From Sphingorhabdus wooponensis (GTDB lineage Bacteria; Pseudomonadota; Alphaproteobacteria; Sphingomonadales; Sphingomonadaceae), in NCBI RefSeq assembly GCF_003933235.1, contig NZ_RWJI01000001.1, positions 1,618,001 through 1,682,000 of the forward strand: a DNA stretch of 64,000 bases, written 5' to 3'. The notes under the pieces are model-generated. The model ran no database searches. It was not told where the DNA came from and saw only the letters and a list, made by a program, of their open reading frames with translations. Shown here in pieces: positions 9,311-18,315 of the stretch. The translations under genes were made by a program, and so were the position numbers. Every line of letters begins with the position of its first letter. The first letter of the stretch is position 1.

Positions 9311-10054
9311 ATGAATACCAGCAACAGGCAGCAGCAGAACAACAATCGTCGGCGCGGTCGCAACAATAACAACAACCGGCAACAGAATAACAATCGTAGT
9401 GGTTTTGATTATCAGAACCAGATTGATAATCGTGCGCGCGGCAACGCAGCGCAGATGTTGGAAAAATACAAAAAGCTGGCACAGGATGCACAGTTTAACG
9501 GTGATCGCGTGAACGCAGAATATCACCTGCAATTTGCCGACCATTATTTCCGCGTGCTCGCCGATTTCCGTAGTCGTCAAGAAGCGCGTCAGGAACAGCA
9601 AGGTGAACGCCGTCAACGTGATGATGCGCGTGACGACAATCGCGATGATCGCGACGATTGGCAAAACGACAACCGCACGCCAAATTATGATCGGTCGCCC
9701 AATTACGATGAGCAACCTTCATCGGGGAATGATGATGCGGAAGACGCATCTGATGAGGAAGCAAACGACAGAGAGCCGCGCGGTCAGCAACGCGATATGC
9801 GCACGCGCCGTCCAGAACGTAGTGAGCGCAACGAACGCAGCGAACGCAGCGAACGCTCTGGCAATCGCGGCCCACGCCGTCATCACAGCGAGATTATGGA
9901 CGACGCCCCAGCAGGCCTCGACCTTGCCGTTTTACCTCCATCCATTGCGATTTCGTCAAGCGACGATGATGCCGCCGAAAAGCCAGCGCGCAAGCCACGC
10001 GCCCGCCGTGCCAAAGCATCTGGTGATGATGAAATGCCCGCCGCCGCCGAATGA
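9311..10054 (+). CDS. DUF4167 domain protein
   Basis: 247-residue, very hydrophilic protein. The N-terminus is an Asn/Gln/Arg-rich tract (1-30), followed by the conserved helical DUF4167 segment (RGNAAQMLEKYKKLAQDAQ through YHLQFADHYFRV, about 42-84). A long acidic and Arg/Ser-rich low-complexity region and a basic C-terminal patch follow. The role is unknown; the composition suggests nucleic-acid or ribosome association, which is inference. It lies next to prmC, a pairing seen widely in alphaproteobacteria. The 178-bp gap upstream holds nothing definite. Confidence 0.85.
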   Translation: MNTSNRQQQNNNRRRGRNNNNNRQQNNNRSGFDYQNQIDNRARGNAAQMLEKYKKLAQDAQFNGDRVNAEYHLQFADHYFRVLADFRSRQEARQEQQGERRQRDDARDDNRDDRDDWQNDNRTPNYDRSPNYDEQPSSGNDDAEDASDEEANDREPRGQQRDMRTRRPERSERNERSERSERSGNRGPRRHHSEIMDDAPAGLDLAVLPPSIAISSSDDDAAEKPARKPRARRAKASGDDEMPAAAE

Positions 10055-10113
10055 TTGAGGCGTTAAAGCTTATTAGGATTATAAAACGGGCGCTGGATTA
10101 GGTTCCGGCGCCT

Positions 10114-10509
10114 TCAAGCCTCTGGCAAGGGCCGTGGTTTGTGATTTTCATCTAGCGCGACGAAGGTGAATAATCCTTCAGTTACCTTAACCTCTTGCTG
10201 GCCACGCTCGCGTGTGGCTATCACCTCGACACGGATGCCCATCGACGTACGCCCGCGATGTTCCAGGGTTGCATAGACAGAGATAATGTCGCGCAACAAT
10301 ATGGGCGCGATAAACTCCATCTTTTCAATCGCAACGGTTGCGCAGGCGCCCTGTGCGATACGGCCTGCCAATATCCCGCCGGCCTGATCCATCATACCAA
10401 GCACCCAGCCGCCAAAGATGTGGCCATTGGCATTGATATCTGCTGGCCCCGGAATAACACGAAGTACCGGGTCATTCCGCTGCGGTAGATTACGGATATT
10501 CTCCGTCAC
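10114..10509 (-). CDS. yciA: YciA-type acyl-CoA thioesterase
   Basis: Hot-dog fold thioesterase of 131 residues that hydrolyses acyl-CoA esters in the cytoplasm. The segment ADINANGHIFGGWVLGMMD near residues 23-41 is the diagnostic YciA/acyl-CoA hydrolase motif, with the Asp-Asn-Asn-Gly active-site loop. Length is normal. The ATG at 10509 overlaps the stop of the upstream membrane-protein gene by 4 nt (ATGA), so the two are probably translationally coupled. The gene converges with DUF4167. Confidence 0.9.
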   Translation of the reverse strand: MTENIRNLPQRNDPVLRVIPGPADINANGHIFGGWVLGMMDQAGGILAGRIAQGACATVAIEKMEFIAPILLRDIISVYATLEHRGRTSMGIRVEVIATRERGQQEVKVTEGLFTFVALDENHKPRPLPEA

Positions 10510-10799
10510 CGGTCGACTTCATCTTCAAATGGATCATCAATGGCTTCATCATGTCCCGACCCGCTGGACAAGAAGACAAGGCCCATCAACGCCGCTGTCA
10601 GCATGATAGCACCCACAATTGCGCCTGTGGTCGCAATGAAAAAGTGGATGGAAACCATTCCGTTCTGCCACCAGAATGCACCCAATGCGATTGCGGTCAC
10701 AAGCAATGTGACACCAAACATCCACCGCATAAGGCGCCAGTATCGCTGCCATGCGAAGTGAGCATATTCGGGATCATCGAGGCGGGAGGGGCGAGTCAT
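10506..10799 (-). CDS. Small two-helix membrane protein
   Basis: 97-residue protein with two hydrophobic helices (about 27-45 and 52-77), a basic aromatic N-terminus (WQRYWRLMRW) and an acidic C-terminal tail (DDPFEDEVDR). The ATG at 10799 is preceded by a GA-rich stretch. The frame stays open further upstream, but that extension has no coding character. It overlaps yciA by ATGA. I do not recognise the family; it is likely a cytoplasmic-membrane protein with both ends inside. Confidence 0.65.
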   Translation of the reverse strand: MTRPSRLDDPEYAHFAWQRYWRLMRWMFGVTLLVTAIALGAFWWQNGMVSIHFFIATTGAIVGAIMLTAALMGLVFLSSGSGHDEAIDDPFEDEVDR

Positions 10800-10863
10800 A
10801 GCTTGATAAGGCTGCCTTATGCTATAAGTTCCATCATGGGCAAGGACATAAGGGAGAGAGTCG

Positions 10864-11292
10864 ATGACGATTTCTGCAATACTGGCCAATAACCATCGAG
10901 ACGTGTTGACGGCACTGCCACATGAAAGCGTGGGTGAAGTCGTTACCCGATTGGCAATAAACCGCATTGGTGCGCTTCCTGTCGTCGACGACACATCCGT
11001 GATTGGTATCTTCTCCGAACGCGACATAGTATATGGTGTGGCGAAGCATGGCGCGAGCTTTCTTACAAAAACAGTTTCCGAGACGATGACGGCACCAGCC
11101 ATTACCGTCGCGCCAGATACCGCCATATTGTCGGCTCTATCGCTCATGTCAAAACGGCGCATTCGCCACTTGCCCGTCATCAAGGATGATGCGCTTGTCG
11201 GCTTCGTCTCCATCGGCGACTTGGTCAAACACCGTATCGAGAAGATCGAAACCGAAGCCGCCGCCATGCGCGATTATATTAGCATGGCTTGA
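10864..11292 (+). CDS. CBS-domain protein
   Basis: 142-residue stand-alone tandem CBS (Bateman) module. Two repeats are visible, one around LAINRIGALPVVDDTSVIGI with FSERD, the other around KRRIRHLPVIKDD with GFVSIGDLV. Such proteins bind adenine nucleotides or SAM and act as energy or ligand sensors; the partner is not given by the context. GGGAGAGAG precedes the ATG. It is divergent from the small membrane-protein gene and convergent with the lipoprotein gene that follows. Confidence 0.88.
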   Translation: MTISAILANNHRDVLTALPHESVGEVVTRLAINRIGALPVVDDTSVIGIFSERDIVYGVAKHGASFLTKTVSETMTAPAITVAPDTAILSALSLMSKRRIRHLPVIKDDALVGFVSIGDLVKHRIEKIETEAAAMRDYISMA

Positions 11293-11304
11293 AAAAGCGT
11301 TCAT

Positions 11305-11332
11305 CCGTTCACATTATCACGGCTGTGAACGG
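11305..11332. terminator. Hairpin between convergent genes
   Basis: CCGTTCAC (11305-11312) pairs exactly with GTGAACGG (11325-11332) across a 12-nt loop, followed on the plus strand by TTCTTCCT. It sits 12 bp after the CBS gene stop and before the end of the convergent lipoprotein gene. Confidence 0.6.
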
Positions 11333-11358
11333 TTCTTCCTATTGGTGGGCAAAGCCTC

Positions 11359-12063
11359 TTAGGGCTGCGAAGTTACCGATGGAACCATAATGTTGTTGGC
11401 AGGATCATAAGCCGGTTTTGGTGCATATTTCATGTTCCAATCCGCTAAATCCTGTACATATTTTGCATAGGCATCGTAGAAATTGACAAACACATTGTCG
11501 ATATCGGCGAGGCTACCCATCGCATATTCGGGCAAGGCTTCTTTTGGCACTTGATTGGCCTCTTGCAGCTTGCGCAGCGCCATATCGCAATATTGTGCGC
11601 GCACGGGCGGTAGCGCGAAATAATTGTATAGATCCGTCATCCGCGTATCGCGGATGCGGAGACCATTCTGCTTTGGATAACGCTTAACATATTCGCGGTC
11701 GACGGCCTTGCTGGTTCTCGACAGCAATGCCTTATGAATGATAATGAACTTATTATACTCGGTTGCGATTTGCCCCCACACAGGCCCCTGACAATTGAGC
11801 GCCGCAACGTTGAGCGCGGAACGGAAATGCCAAATCTGCTCGTCACGGCTGAGCCCCCGATTGGGCGTTACGCGGATACCATCGACACCGATGGGTGGTA
11901 GGGTCATCGACAAGGCGGCGGCGCCTGGTGGTAGCGGCATAGCAGGCGTAGGTGTCGGCGGAAGTTGAATTGGAGCAGGTGCAACCTTTACAGGGGGTGG
12001 TGCACAAGCGGCAATGACAGTGACGAGGATGATGGCTGCTAAATGTTTGATGCCCCGACGCAT
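11359..12063 (-). CDS. Predicted lipoprotein, unknown function
   Basis: 234-residue exported protein with signal sequence and lipobox IAAC near residue 20, then a Pro-rich linker (about 22-50) typical of lipoproteins spanning the periplasm. The rest is a soluble domain with several Trp/Tyr residues and paired cysteines. No catalytic motif is apparent and I do not recognise the family. It stands alone, separated from the BAX-inhibitor gene by a strong terminator. Confidence 0.7.
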   Translation of the reverse strand: MRRGIKHLAAIILVTVIAACAPPPVKVAPAPIQLPPTPTPAMPLPPGAAALSMTLPPIGVDGIRVTPNRGLSRDEQIWHFRSALNVAALNCQGPVWGQIATEYNKFIIIHKALLSRTSKAVDREYVKRYPKQNGLRIRDTRMTDLYNYFALPPVRAQYCDMALRKLQEANQVPKEALPEYAMGSLADIDNVFVNFYDAYAKYVQDLADWNMKYAPKPAYDPANNIMVPSVTSQP

Positions 12064-12147
12064 TTTTTATTCTCCGATATGCTGAACCTAAGTCCAACAA
12101 AATTTTAGACCGAATGAAAAGCCCTGTTCGACCAAATCACAAAGAAA

Positions 12148-12175
12148 ATGGCCCAGTGGTGCACCACTGGGCCAT
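12148..12175 (-). terminator. Rho-independent terminator of the BAX-inhibitor-like gene
   Basis: A perfect 28-bp palindrome (ATGGCCCAGTGGTG and its complement) lies 30 bp past the stop of the minus-strand gene and is followed on that strand by TTTTCTTTG. Confidence 0.8.
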
Positions 12176-12205
12176 GATTATCTGTTCAAGCTGAGCCGCA
12201 GATGG

Positions 12206-12949
12206 TTATTCGCGGTTGCCCAAGAAGCTGAGCAGGAACTGGAACATATTGATGAAGTCGAGATAGAGGGTCAGTGCAGCCATAACCGCAGCCTTACCAA
12301 TCATTTCCGGACCTTGCAGATAGAAATATTCGTTCTTGATACGTTGGGTATCATAAGCAGTAAGACCAGCAAAGATGAGTACACCTGCGCAGCTGATCAC
12401 CCAACCCAAAGTGTCAGAACCCAAGAAGATATTGACGATTGATGCCACGATCAAACCGACCATGCCCATCACGAGGAAGCTTCCCCAACCGCTCATATCC
12501 TTCTTAGTGGTGTAGGCCCACAGGCTGAGACCCGCAAAAGCAGCCGATGTTGCAAAGAAGGTTTGCGCGATAGATTCACCGGTGAACATCATGAAAATGC
12601 GCGCCAGTGAGAGGCCCATCAGGACCGCAAAGCCCCAGAACATAGCCTGAAGCGTTGCCGCTGAAAACTTGCCCTGTCCGAAGCTCATCACCATTACAAC
12701 CACCAGAGGTGACAGAATAATGACCCAGCTCATCAAGCTTGGGTTAAGCATAAGATTTTGCGCCAGTTCGGTTTGCGCAAACAACATCGCGACGATGCCA
12801 GTCAGCAACACGCCCGACGCCATATAATTGTAAACCTTGAGCATGTGCGAACGCAGACCGGCGTCAAAAGCGACATCACCGGCGCGTGAGCCGACACCTG
12901 CAAGACTTGACTGGGTCCCGGTTACCCGTGGATCGGACCACTGTGCCAT
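12206..12949 (-). CDS. BAX inhibitor-1/YccA family membrane protein
   Basis: 247-residue polytopic membrane protein with seven likely helices and the C-terminal acidic/aromatic end of the TMBIM (BI-1, YbhL/YccA) family. The segment YDTQRIKNEYFY near 195-206 and the GLTAYDTQ turn are typical of the family, where paired Asp residues form a pH-sensitive calcium-leak switch. The N-terminal ~30 residues are soluble. The bacterial role is not well defined. It diverges from an MFS gene; the 271-bp intergenic region (12950-13220) shows only short unsupported frames. Confidence 0.88.
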   Translation of the reverse strand: MAQWSDPRVTGTQSSLAGVGSRAGDVAFDAGLRSHMLKVYNYMASGVLLTGIVAMLFAQTELAQNLMLNPSLMSWVIILSPLVVVMVMSFGQGKFSAATLQAMFWGFAVLMGLSLARIFMMFTGESIAQTFFATSAAFAGLSLWAYTTKKDMSGWGSFLVMGMVGLIVASIVNIFLGSDTLGWVISCAGVLIFAGLTAYDTQRIKNEYFYLQGPEMIGKAAVMAALTLYLDFINMFQFLLSFLGNRE

Positions 12950-13220
12950 GAATTATTTCTCCTCAAAACACGGCAATATAGCCGCATAACGCGTATATTG
13001 GATGAAATCGTTCCAGATTCAAGCGAAACACGACACACAACGTAACGTTTTTTGCTGATGGTGCCGGATAAGACATCGACAACTGGCGATATAGTTTTCC
13101 CATGGCTGCCATACCGCCCCCAAGCTCGTCGTCGATCCTGTCGTAAATCGGGTTGCACCGCTTGGCTGTTCTGCTAGCCATAGGCCTATATGGCGCAGCC
13201 AGCCTAAAAGGGAGAGTGAT

Positions 13221-14840
13221 GTGAGTGTGACGACCGATGGTGAAAACAACAACGTCGTTTTGCAACAACCCGAAGCGCCATTGCCCGAAGCAAGCAGTTA
13301 CAGCTGGTATGTATTAGTGGTGCTGGTTGTCGTTTACATCCTCAACTTCATCGACCGTCAAATTCTCAGTATCTTGGCGGTTGATATCAAGGCCGACCTT
13401 GGCCTGACCGACGCAGACATGGGTTTTTTGGGCGGGGCGGCCTTTGCGGTATTTTACGCATTGTTTGGCATTCCTCTTGGCCGCCTGGCGGACAATTGGA
13501 GCCGCGTAAAGCTGTTATCCATTGGCCTTGCCTTATGGTCAATCATGACCGCCGTGTCTGGCTTTGCCCGCAATCAAGCTGAATTGACCATCGCGCGCAT
13601 GGGCGTTGGCGTCGGCGAAGCGACAGCAAGCCCAACAGCATATTCCCTGATTTCCGATTATTTCCCCAAAAGACAACGCGCGACCGCACTCGCAATTTAT
13701 TCCTCCGGTTTGTACATTGGTGGCGGTGTGTCTTTGTTCATTGGCGCGCTCATCGTCCAAGGCTGGAACGACGCATATCCCCAAGGCGGCCCACTTGGTC
13801 TTGTCGGTTGGCAGGCAGCATTTCTCGCGGTTGGTATTCCGGGCGTCTTAGTAGGATTGTGGGTTGCAAGCTTACGTGAACCAAAACGCGGGGCAATGGA
13901 CGGCTTGGAAACGCCTGCGCACCCGGCTCCTTTCCGCGCATTTGTGAGCGACCTATCGATGATCGTTCCGCCCTTTACGTTGCTCGGTGCTTGGCAACGC
14001 GGTCCCGCTGCACTTGCGATAAATATCGCAACCGGCGCAGCCATTGCCGCTTTTGCTTATTGGATGATTAAGCTTACCGGCAATTTCCCGCAATGGTCCG
14101 CGGTTGGTTTTGGTTATTACGCGGTCTTCTCATGGGCATCGACGCTCCGCGCCAAGGACCCTGCGACCTTCCGCCTGATTTGGGGCACGCCTGCATTTAT
14201 CTGCACAACCATTGGATATGGCCTTGTCGCTTTGGCAGCCTACGCCTTGGCCTTCTGGTCCGCGCCTTATGCGGAAATCGTGCTTGGCCTACCGAAGCAG
14301 GAACTGGCCTTCATCCTCGGCGCAAATGGCGCAGTCAGCGGCTTTTTGGGCGTAATCGTAGGTGGCCGCGTCGCGGATGCCCTGCGTACCAAGAATCCCG
14401 CTGGCCGTATTCTTGTGGTTATTCTCGGCGTCTTTGGCCCGATCATCCCCATCGCCATTGGGTACACCACCGATAACGCGATCTTGTTTTACATGATGAA
14501 TTTCCTCGCCGGAATGTTGGGCGCGACGGCACTCGGTGCAGCTGCAGCCACAACGCAAGATCTTGTCCTGCCACGCATGCGTGGCACGGCAACGGCAGCG
14601 TTTTTCTTGGGTACTACGCTCGTGGGCTTGTCATTCGGTCCTTATATGGTCGGGCAAATTTCCGACCTTGCCGGAACGATGGTCGATGGCAAATTGGTCG
14701 GCGATTTGCGCGTTGGTATCCTCTCGCTCATTGCGGTTGCACCTATTGCCTTGGCTTTATTGATCGCAGCCTATCGGACGGTACCTAAGGCCGAAAGAAC
14801 GATTGTCGAGCGTGCACGGGATGCCGGCGAGCCAGTTTAA
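13221..14840 (+). CDS. Spinster-family MFS transporter
   Basis: 539-residue inner-membrane carrier. The first helix with FIDRQILSIL (residues 43-52) and the GRLADNWSR loop match the spinster-type branch of the major facilitator superfamily that is very common in sphingomonads. An enlarged central loop/helix region explains the extra length over the usual ~430. The start is a GTG at 13221 with GGGAGAG at 13210-13216; the ATG two bases earlier is followed at once by a stop. Substrate is unknown. A stem-loop and then an acyl-CoA dehydrogenase follow. Confidence 0.88.
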   Translation: MSVTTDGENNNVVLQQPEAPLPEASSYSWYVLVVLVVVYILNFIDRQILSILAVDIKADLGLTDADMGFLGGAAFAVFYALFGIPLGRLADNWSRVKLLSIGLALWSIMTAVSGFARNQAELTIARMGVGVGEATASPTAYSLISDYFPKRQRATALAIYSSGLYIGGGVSLFIGALIVQGWNDAYPQGGPLGLVGWQAAFLAVGIPGVLVGLWVASLREPKRGAMDGLETPAHPAPFRAFVSDLSMIVPPFTLLGAWQRGPAALAINIATGAAIAAFAYWMIKLTGNFPQWSAVGFGYYAVFSWASTLRAKDPATFRLIWGTPAFICTTIGYGLVALAAYALAFWSAPYAEIVLGLPKQELAFILGANGAVSGFLGVIVGGRVADALRTKNPAGRILVVILGVFGPIIPIAIGYTTDNAILFYMMNFLAGMLGATALGAAAATTQDLVLPRMRGTATAAFFLGTTLVGLSFGPYMVGQISDLAGTMVDGKLVGDLRVGILSLIAVAPIALALLIAAYRTVPKAERTIVERARDAGEPV

Positions 14841-14858
14841 TCAAACGATTAAATTCGG

Positions 14859-14876
14859 CTTGACGTCCGCGTCAAG
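14859..14876 (+). terminator. Stem-loop after the MFS gene
   Basis: CTTGACG (14859-14865) pairs with CGTCAAG (14870-14876) around a 4-nt loop. A second small palindrome, TTTAATC-N4-GATTAAA, overlaps the stop region at 14836-14853. No strong T-run, so termination is probable rather than certain. Confidence 0.5.
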
Positions 14877-14931
14877 TTACTGTCATTGATGCAAGCAGAA
14901 ACCGTCGGACATTTTTGCAGGGGATTTTTCC

Positions 14932-16086
14932 ATGTCACTCGATAGCATTCCACGCACCGCTTATAATGAAGATCATGAAGCCTTTCGTCAGTCGGTGCGC
15001 CAATTCCTGCAAAAGGAAGTCGCGCCCCACGCAAAGCAGTGGCAGGAAGACGGCATCGTCCCCAAATCAATCTGGCCTAAGGCTGGCGAAGTCGGCATGC
15101 TTTGCCCCACCGTGCCAGTGGAATATGGCGGCCTTGGTCTCGACTTTGGGTATAATGCCATTGTCGACGAAGAGTCGGCTTATTATGGCGGCGTAGCCAC
15201 TGGCTTCTCGCTGCAGTCCGATATCGTCGTAAACTATATCACCAGCTACGGCAGCGAAGAGCAGAAGAAGCACTGGCTGCCCAAAATGATTTCTGGTGAG
15301 GTTATCACTGCCATCGCCATGACTGAGCCAGGCACCGGCAGTGATCTTCAGGGGATGAAAACCACCGCCAAAAAAGATGGTAATCATTATGTCATCAACG
15401 GTAGCAAGACATACATCACCAACGGCCAAAATGCGGACCTAATCCTCGTCTGCGTAAAGACCGACACCGAAATTCAGCCCGCTTATAAGGGCATGTCGAT
15501 TGTTTTGGTTGAAGCCGACCGTGAAGGTTTTAAGCGCGGGCGCAACCTCGACAAAATTGGTATGGATGAAGCCGACACCTCAGAGCTTTTCTTTGAAGAT
15601 GTGCGCGTGCCCATGACCAATTGCTTGGGCGAAGAGGGCAAGGGCTTCATCTATCTGATGAGCGAATTGCCGCAGGAACGCCTCTCAATCGCTGTTTCAT
15701 CCATGGCCAGCACGCAAAAGGCGTTTGATGAAACTGTTGCTTTTTGCCGCGACCGGATTGTCTTCGGCAAACCATTGCTGGATTTCCAGAACACCCGTTT
15801 TGTTTTGGCTGATATCAAATCGAAGTTGCAGGTGGGCTGGGCCCATCTCGATTGGGCATTGAACCGCCATTATAAAAAAGAACTGACTGCCGAAGAAGGC
15901 GCCGCGGCCAAATTGTGGCACACTGAACTGCAATGGGAAGTTGTCGATGCCTGTCTGCAACTGCATGGCGGCGCAGGATATATGAACGAATATCCTATTG
16001 CGCGCATGTGGCGCGCTGCCCGCGTGACGCGGATTTTCGGCGGCACGAACGAGATCATGAAAGAGCTGATCGGTCGGGGTCTTTAG
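14932..16086 (+). CDS. Acyl-CoA dehydrogenase
   Basis: 384-residue flavoenzyme that introduces the alpha,beta double bond in acyl-CoA and passes electrons to ETF. The N-terminal helical domain, the AMTEPGTGSDLQG segment (flavin/substrate-binding signature near 124-136), and the C-terminal QLHGGAGYMNEYPIAR and GGTNEIMKE motifs are all present. Full family length. AGGGGAT precedes the ATG. Chain-length preference cannot be read. The downstream thioesterase on the same strand is separated by a repeat doublet. Confidence 0.93.
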   Translation: MSLDSIPRTAYNEDHEAFRQSVRQFLQKEVAPHAKQWQEDGIVPKSIWPKAGEVGMLCPTVPVEYGGLGLDFGYNAIVDEESAYYGGVATGFSLQSDIVVNYITSYGSEEQKKHWLPKMISGEVITAIAMTEPGTGSDLQGMKTTAKKDGNHYVINGSKTYITNGQNADLILVCVKTDTEIQPAYKGMSIVLVEADREGFKRGRNLDKIGMDEADTSELFFEDVRVPMTNCLGEEGKGFIYLMSELPQERLSIAVSSMASTQKAFDETVAFCRDRIVFGKPLLDFQNTRFVLADIKSKLQVGWAHLDWALNRHYKKELTAEEGAAAKLWHTELQWEVVDACLQLHGGAGYMNEYPIARMWRAARVTRIFGGTNEIMKELIGRGL

Positions 16087-16112
16087 AACAATCCATATCC
16101 TCGGACTATTCT

Positions 16113-16200
16113 GTCACCCTGAACTCGTTTCAGGGTCCATCTTGCCACACAACCGGCGGTTGAGGCTGATAAATTGACCCTGAAAAAAGTTCAGGGTGAC
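16113..16200. repeat. REPIN-like doublet, second copy
   Basis: ACCCTGAA-N5-TTCAGGGT (16116-16136) and ACCCTGAA-N5-TTCAGGGT (16177-16197) form two palindromes in an 88-bp unit bounded by GTCACCC and GGGTGAC. Architecture matches 4597-4696 with C/T changes on both arms of the stem, that is, compensated pairs. Fills nearly all of the 135-bp gap between acyl-CoA dehydrogenase and thioesterase genes. Confidence 0.7.
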
Positions 16201-16221
16201 TATTGTTGATAAAGGTTCCCT

Positions 16222-16656
16222 ATGCCCAAACCACAAAGCTGGCAGCTTAATCCCGCCAGCTATCCTTTCAATCATCGCACCGAAACGCGTTTTGCGGATC
16301 TCGACCTTCTGGGTCACATAAACAACGTGTCCATGGCCGGATTGTTCGAGCATGGTCGCGGCATGTTCAACCACGCGATTGAGGTCGAGCGCCGCGCTCC
16401 CGGGCAACGCTGGCTGATTGTCAGTGTCGCGATTGAATATATCGCCGAGGCTCATTTTCCTGAACATGTGGAGATTGCCAGCGGCATATTACGGATTGGC
16501 CGCAGCAGTTGGGACATTGCCTCTGCCGCGTTTCAAGGCGGGGAATGCAAGGCGACCTGCATCACAACTATCGTGCTGACCGATGCGAACGGCCCAACGC
16601 CCTTACCGCAAGAATTGCGCGCGGAATTTGAACGGTTGCACGTTAAGCTACCTTAG
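16222..16656 (+). CDS. Hot-dog thioesterase (YbgC/4HBT-like)
   Basis: 144-residue acyl-CoA thioesterase-like protein. The segment RFADLDLLGHINNV near residues 24-37 is the 4-hydroxybenzoyl-CoA thioesterase signature with the catalytic Asp (D-x-x-G-H-x-N). Length is normal for the group. The ATG at 16222 follows AAAGG. The neighbours on both sides handle acyl-CoA (dehydrogenase before, crotonase after on the other strand), so a role in CoA-ester turnover is reasonable. Substrate is unknown. Confidence 0.85.
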   Translation: MPKPQSWQLNPASYPFNHRTETRFADLDLLGHINNVSMAGLFEHGRGMFNHAIEVERRAPGQRWLIVSVAIEYIAEAHFPEHVEIASGILRIGRSSWDIASAAFQGGECKATCITTIVLTDANGPTPLPQELRAEFERLHVKLP

Positions 16657-16665
16657 GATCTGAAC

Positions 16666-17463
16666 CTAATCGACAAAAACCCCTGCCCGCTTTTGCATTC
16701 CGGCCATCACGGCTTCGATTTGATTGGGCGTACGGATAACACGCGCTTGGCGGACGCTTTCCGCCATCAATATCGCGTCTTCGTCCATGTCGGCATATTC
16801 ATTGAACAACGCCTTTGCTTCGCGCATCGCATGGGGGTTGCGGTCCGCAATTTCGCGGGCAATAGCCATGGCACGGACGTGTGGGTTTTCGTCCACGAAC
16901 GTCGCGAAGCCAAGGGCAAGCGCCTCGGCTCCTGAAAATTCGCGGTTGGTGTAGGTTAGCTCACGCAGAACATCCTCGCGAACCATCCCGCGCCATAAAG
17001 CATAGCCGCCCATATCAGGGATAAGGCCCCATTTCATTTCCATAACCGCAAGCCGCGCATCCGGCGCAATCACGCGCATGTCCGCGCCGCTCGCAATTTG
17101 CAGACCGCCGCCAAAACACACACCATGCACCGCCGCGATCACTGGCATCGGCAGTTTACGCCAGAGCATGGCGACCTGTTGGAATGTATTGGCATTGCCA
17201 TGAGTCCGGTCGGTGAGGCTTCCCATACCGCTGCTCGCGCTTGCGCCTCCACTCGCCATGCTGGCCATGTCGAGGCCTGCGCAAAAACTGCGTCCTTCCC
17301 CAGACAATACCACTGCGCGAACGCCTTTCATGCTGGCAAGCTCTTCGCCTGCGGCTATGATCCCTTGAAACATCGCCGGATCAAGCGCGTTCATCTTGTC
17401 CGCACGCGTCAGGCGGACATCAGCGACATGATTGTCGATGGAAATAGATACGCGGTCGTTCAT
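16666..17463 (-). CDS. Crotonase/enoyl-CoA hydratase family protein
   Basis: 265-residue member of the crotonase superfamily. The oxyanion-hole segments (SGEGRSFCAGLDM and AVHGVCFGGGLQIASGADMR) and the acidic active-site region MEMKWGLIPDMGG are visible. The single Glu/Asp pattern leaves hydratase or isomerase both possible. Its ATG overlaps the stop of the upstream isomerase gene by 4 nt, so the two are a coupled pair; the products may act on the same aromatic or fatty acyl pathway, which is inference. Confidence 0.88.
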   Translation of the reverse strand: MNDRVSISIDNHVADVRLTRADKMNALDPAMFQGIIAAGEELASMKGVRAVVLSGEGRSFCAGLDMASMASGGASASSGMGSLTDRTHGNANTFQQVAMLWRKLPMPVIAAVHGVCFGGGLQIASGADMRVIAPDARLAVMEMKWGLIPDMGGYALWRGMVREDVLRELTYTNREFSGAEALALGFATFVDENPHVRAMAIAREIADRNPHAMREAKALFNEYADMDEDAILMAESVRQARVIRTPNQIEAVMAGMQKRAGVFVD

Positions 17464-18080
17464 GCTTCGCTCCTGTTCAGTGCAAATTCCACCAGCGGCA
17501 ATTGATCATTGCCAAAATACATCTTGTCCCTGTCCACAAATATAGTCGGCGATCCATAGCCGTCGCGCGCTATGACCTCGTCGGTGTTCGCGCGCAACAG
17601 GGCTTTCACCGCATCGGTCTGTGAAGCGACACGCATCGCTTCTCCGTCCAGACCAGCTTTGTTCGCCACCGCGACCAACACATCAGGATCGTCAAGATTT
17701 TCCTGCGCGCCAAAATAACTCTCAAAGGCCGCTTTTGTGAAGGTTTTTAACGCCACCTGATCGCTTGCAAGTGAACATGCCATGCGCATCGCATTGATGC
17801 TTTTTGCCGGATGATAGATGCTTGGAAAGTTCACTTCTACGCCCGCCAGCTTTGCCCAATCGCGCATAACCCGCCAACTATGCTTGAACTTGGGGTTATC
17901 ACCCGCTTCTCGGGCGGCATATACAGACGGATTGACTGCATTGAAAACACCGCCAACTAGTATCGGGCGCAAGCGCACAGACACGCCGGTGCGGGCGATA
18001 AGGGCATCAAGATTATGGAACGCAATATAAGTCCATGGACTTGAAAGATCGTAGAAAAATTCAACCCGCGCGTCGTTCAT
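17460..18080 (-). CDS. 2-hydroxychromene-2-carboxylate isomerase family (DsbA fold)
   Basis: 206-residue GST-kappa/DsbA-like protein. The N-terminus VEFFYDLSSPWTYIAFHNLD places Ser at the usual glutathione-activating position (SSP), as in NahD-type isomerases and kappa GSTs. The segment ARDGYGSPTIFVD near the C-terminus matches the family's cis-Pro/thiol-binding region. In naphthalene degradation the enzyme isomerises hydroxychromene carboxylate; genomic relatives are numerous and mostly uncharacterised, and no other naphthalene genes are here. First gene of a two-gene operon with the crotonase. The 18081-18315 gap (235 bp) carries only unsupported short frames. Confidence 0.85.
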   Translation of the reverse strand: MNDARVEFFYDLSSPWTYIAFHNLDALIARTGVSVRLRPILVGGVFNAVNPSVYAAREAGDNPKFKHSWRVMRDWAKLAGVEVNFPSIYHPAKSINAMRMACSLASDQVALKTFTKAAFESYFGAQENLDDPDVLVAVANKAGLDGEAMRVASQTDAVKALLRANTDEVIARDGYGSPTIFVDRDKMYFGNDQLPLVEFALNRSEA

Positions 18081-18315
18081 GTCCTGCTCCCTTGGCCAAT
18101 ACGGATCATAGCATTGCGTTACATTTTATGAAGCTGATAAATTGCGATCCGCGAGTTTGTGCCAAAATTCCAACGCTTATCCGCGAATTTGCACCGTTTG
18201 CCGCAGTTCGACAAAAGCAAGGCTCCTGTTAATTTGACTTTAACCACCGCACGCCACAGGGGTGCGTTTGGGAACGCCCGTAGGGATGGGAAGACGGTCG
18301 TGGAATATACGCCTT

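Noticed and set aside
9209-9370. A 53-codon plus-strand frame before and into DUF4167
   Set aside because: No ribosome-binding site, and it overlaps the DUF4167 start in another frame.
12922-13268. Short minus-strand frames between the BAX-inhibitor gene and the MFS gene
   Set aside because: They overlap both genes, lack ribosome-binding sites and have no coding character.
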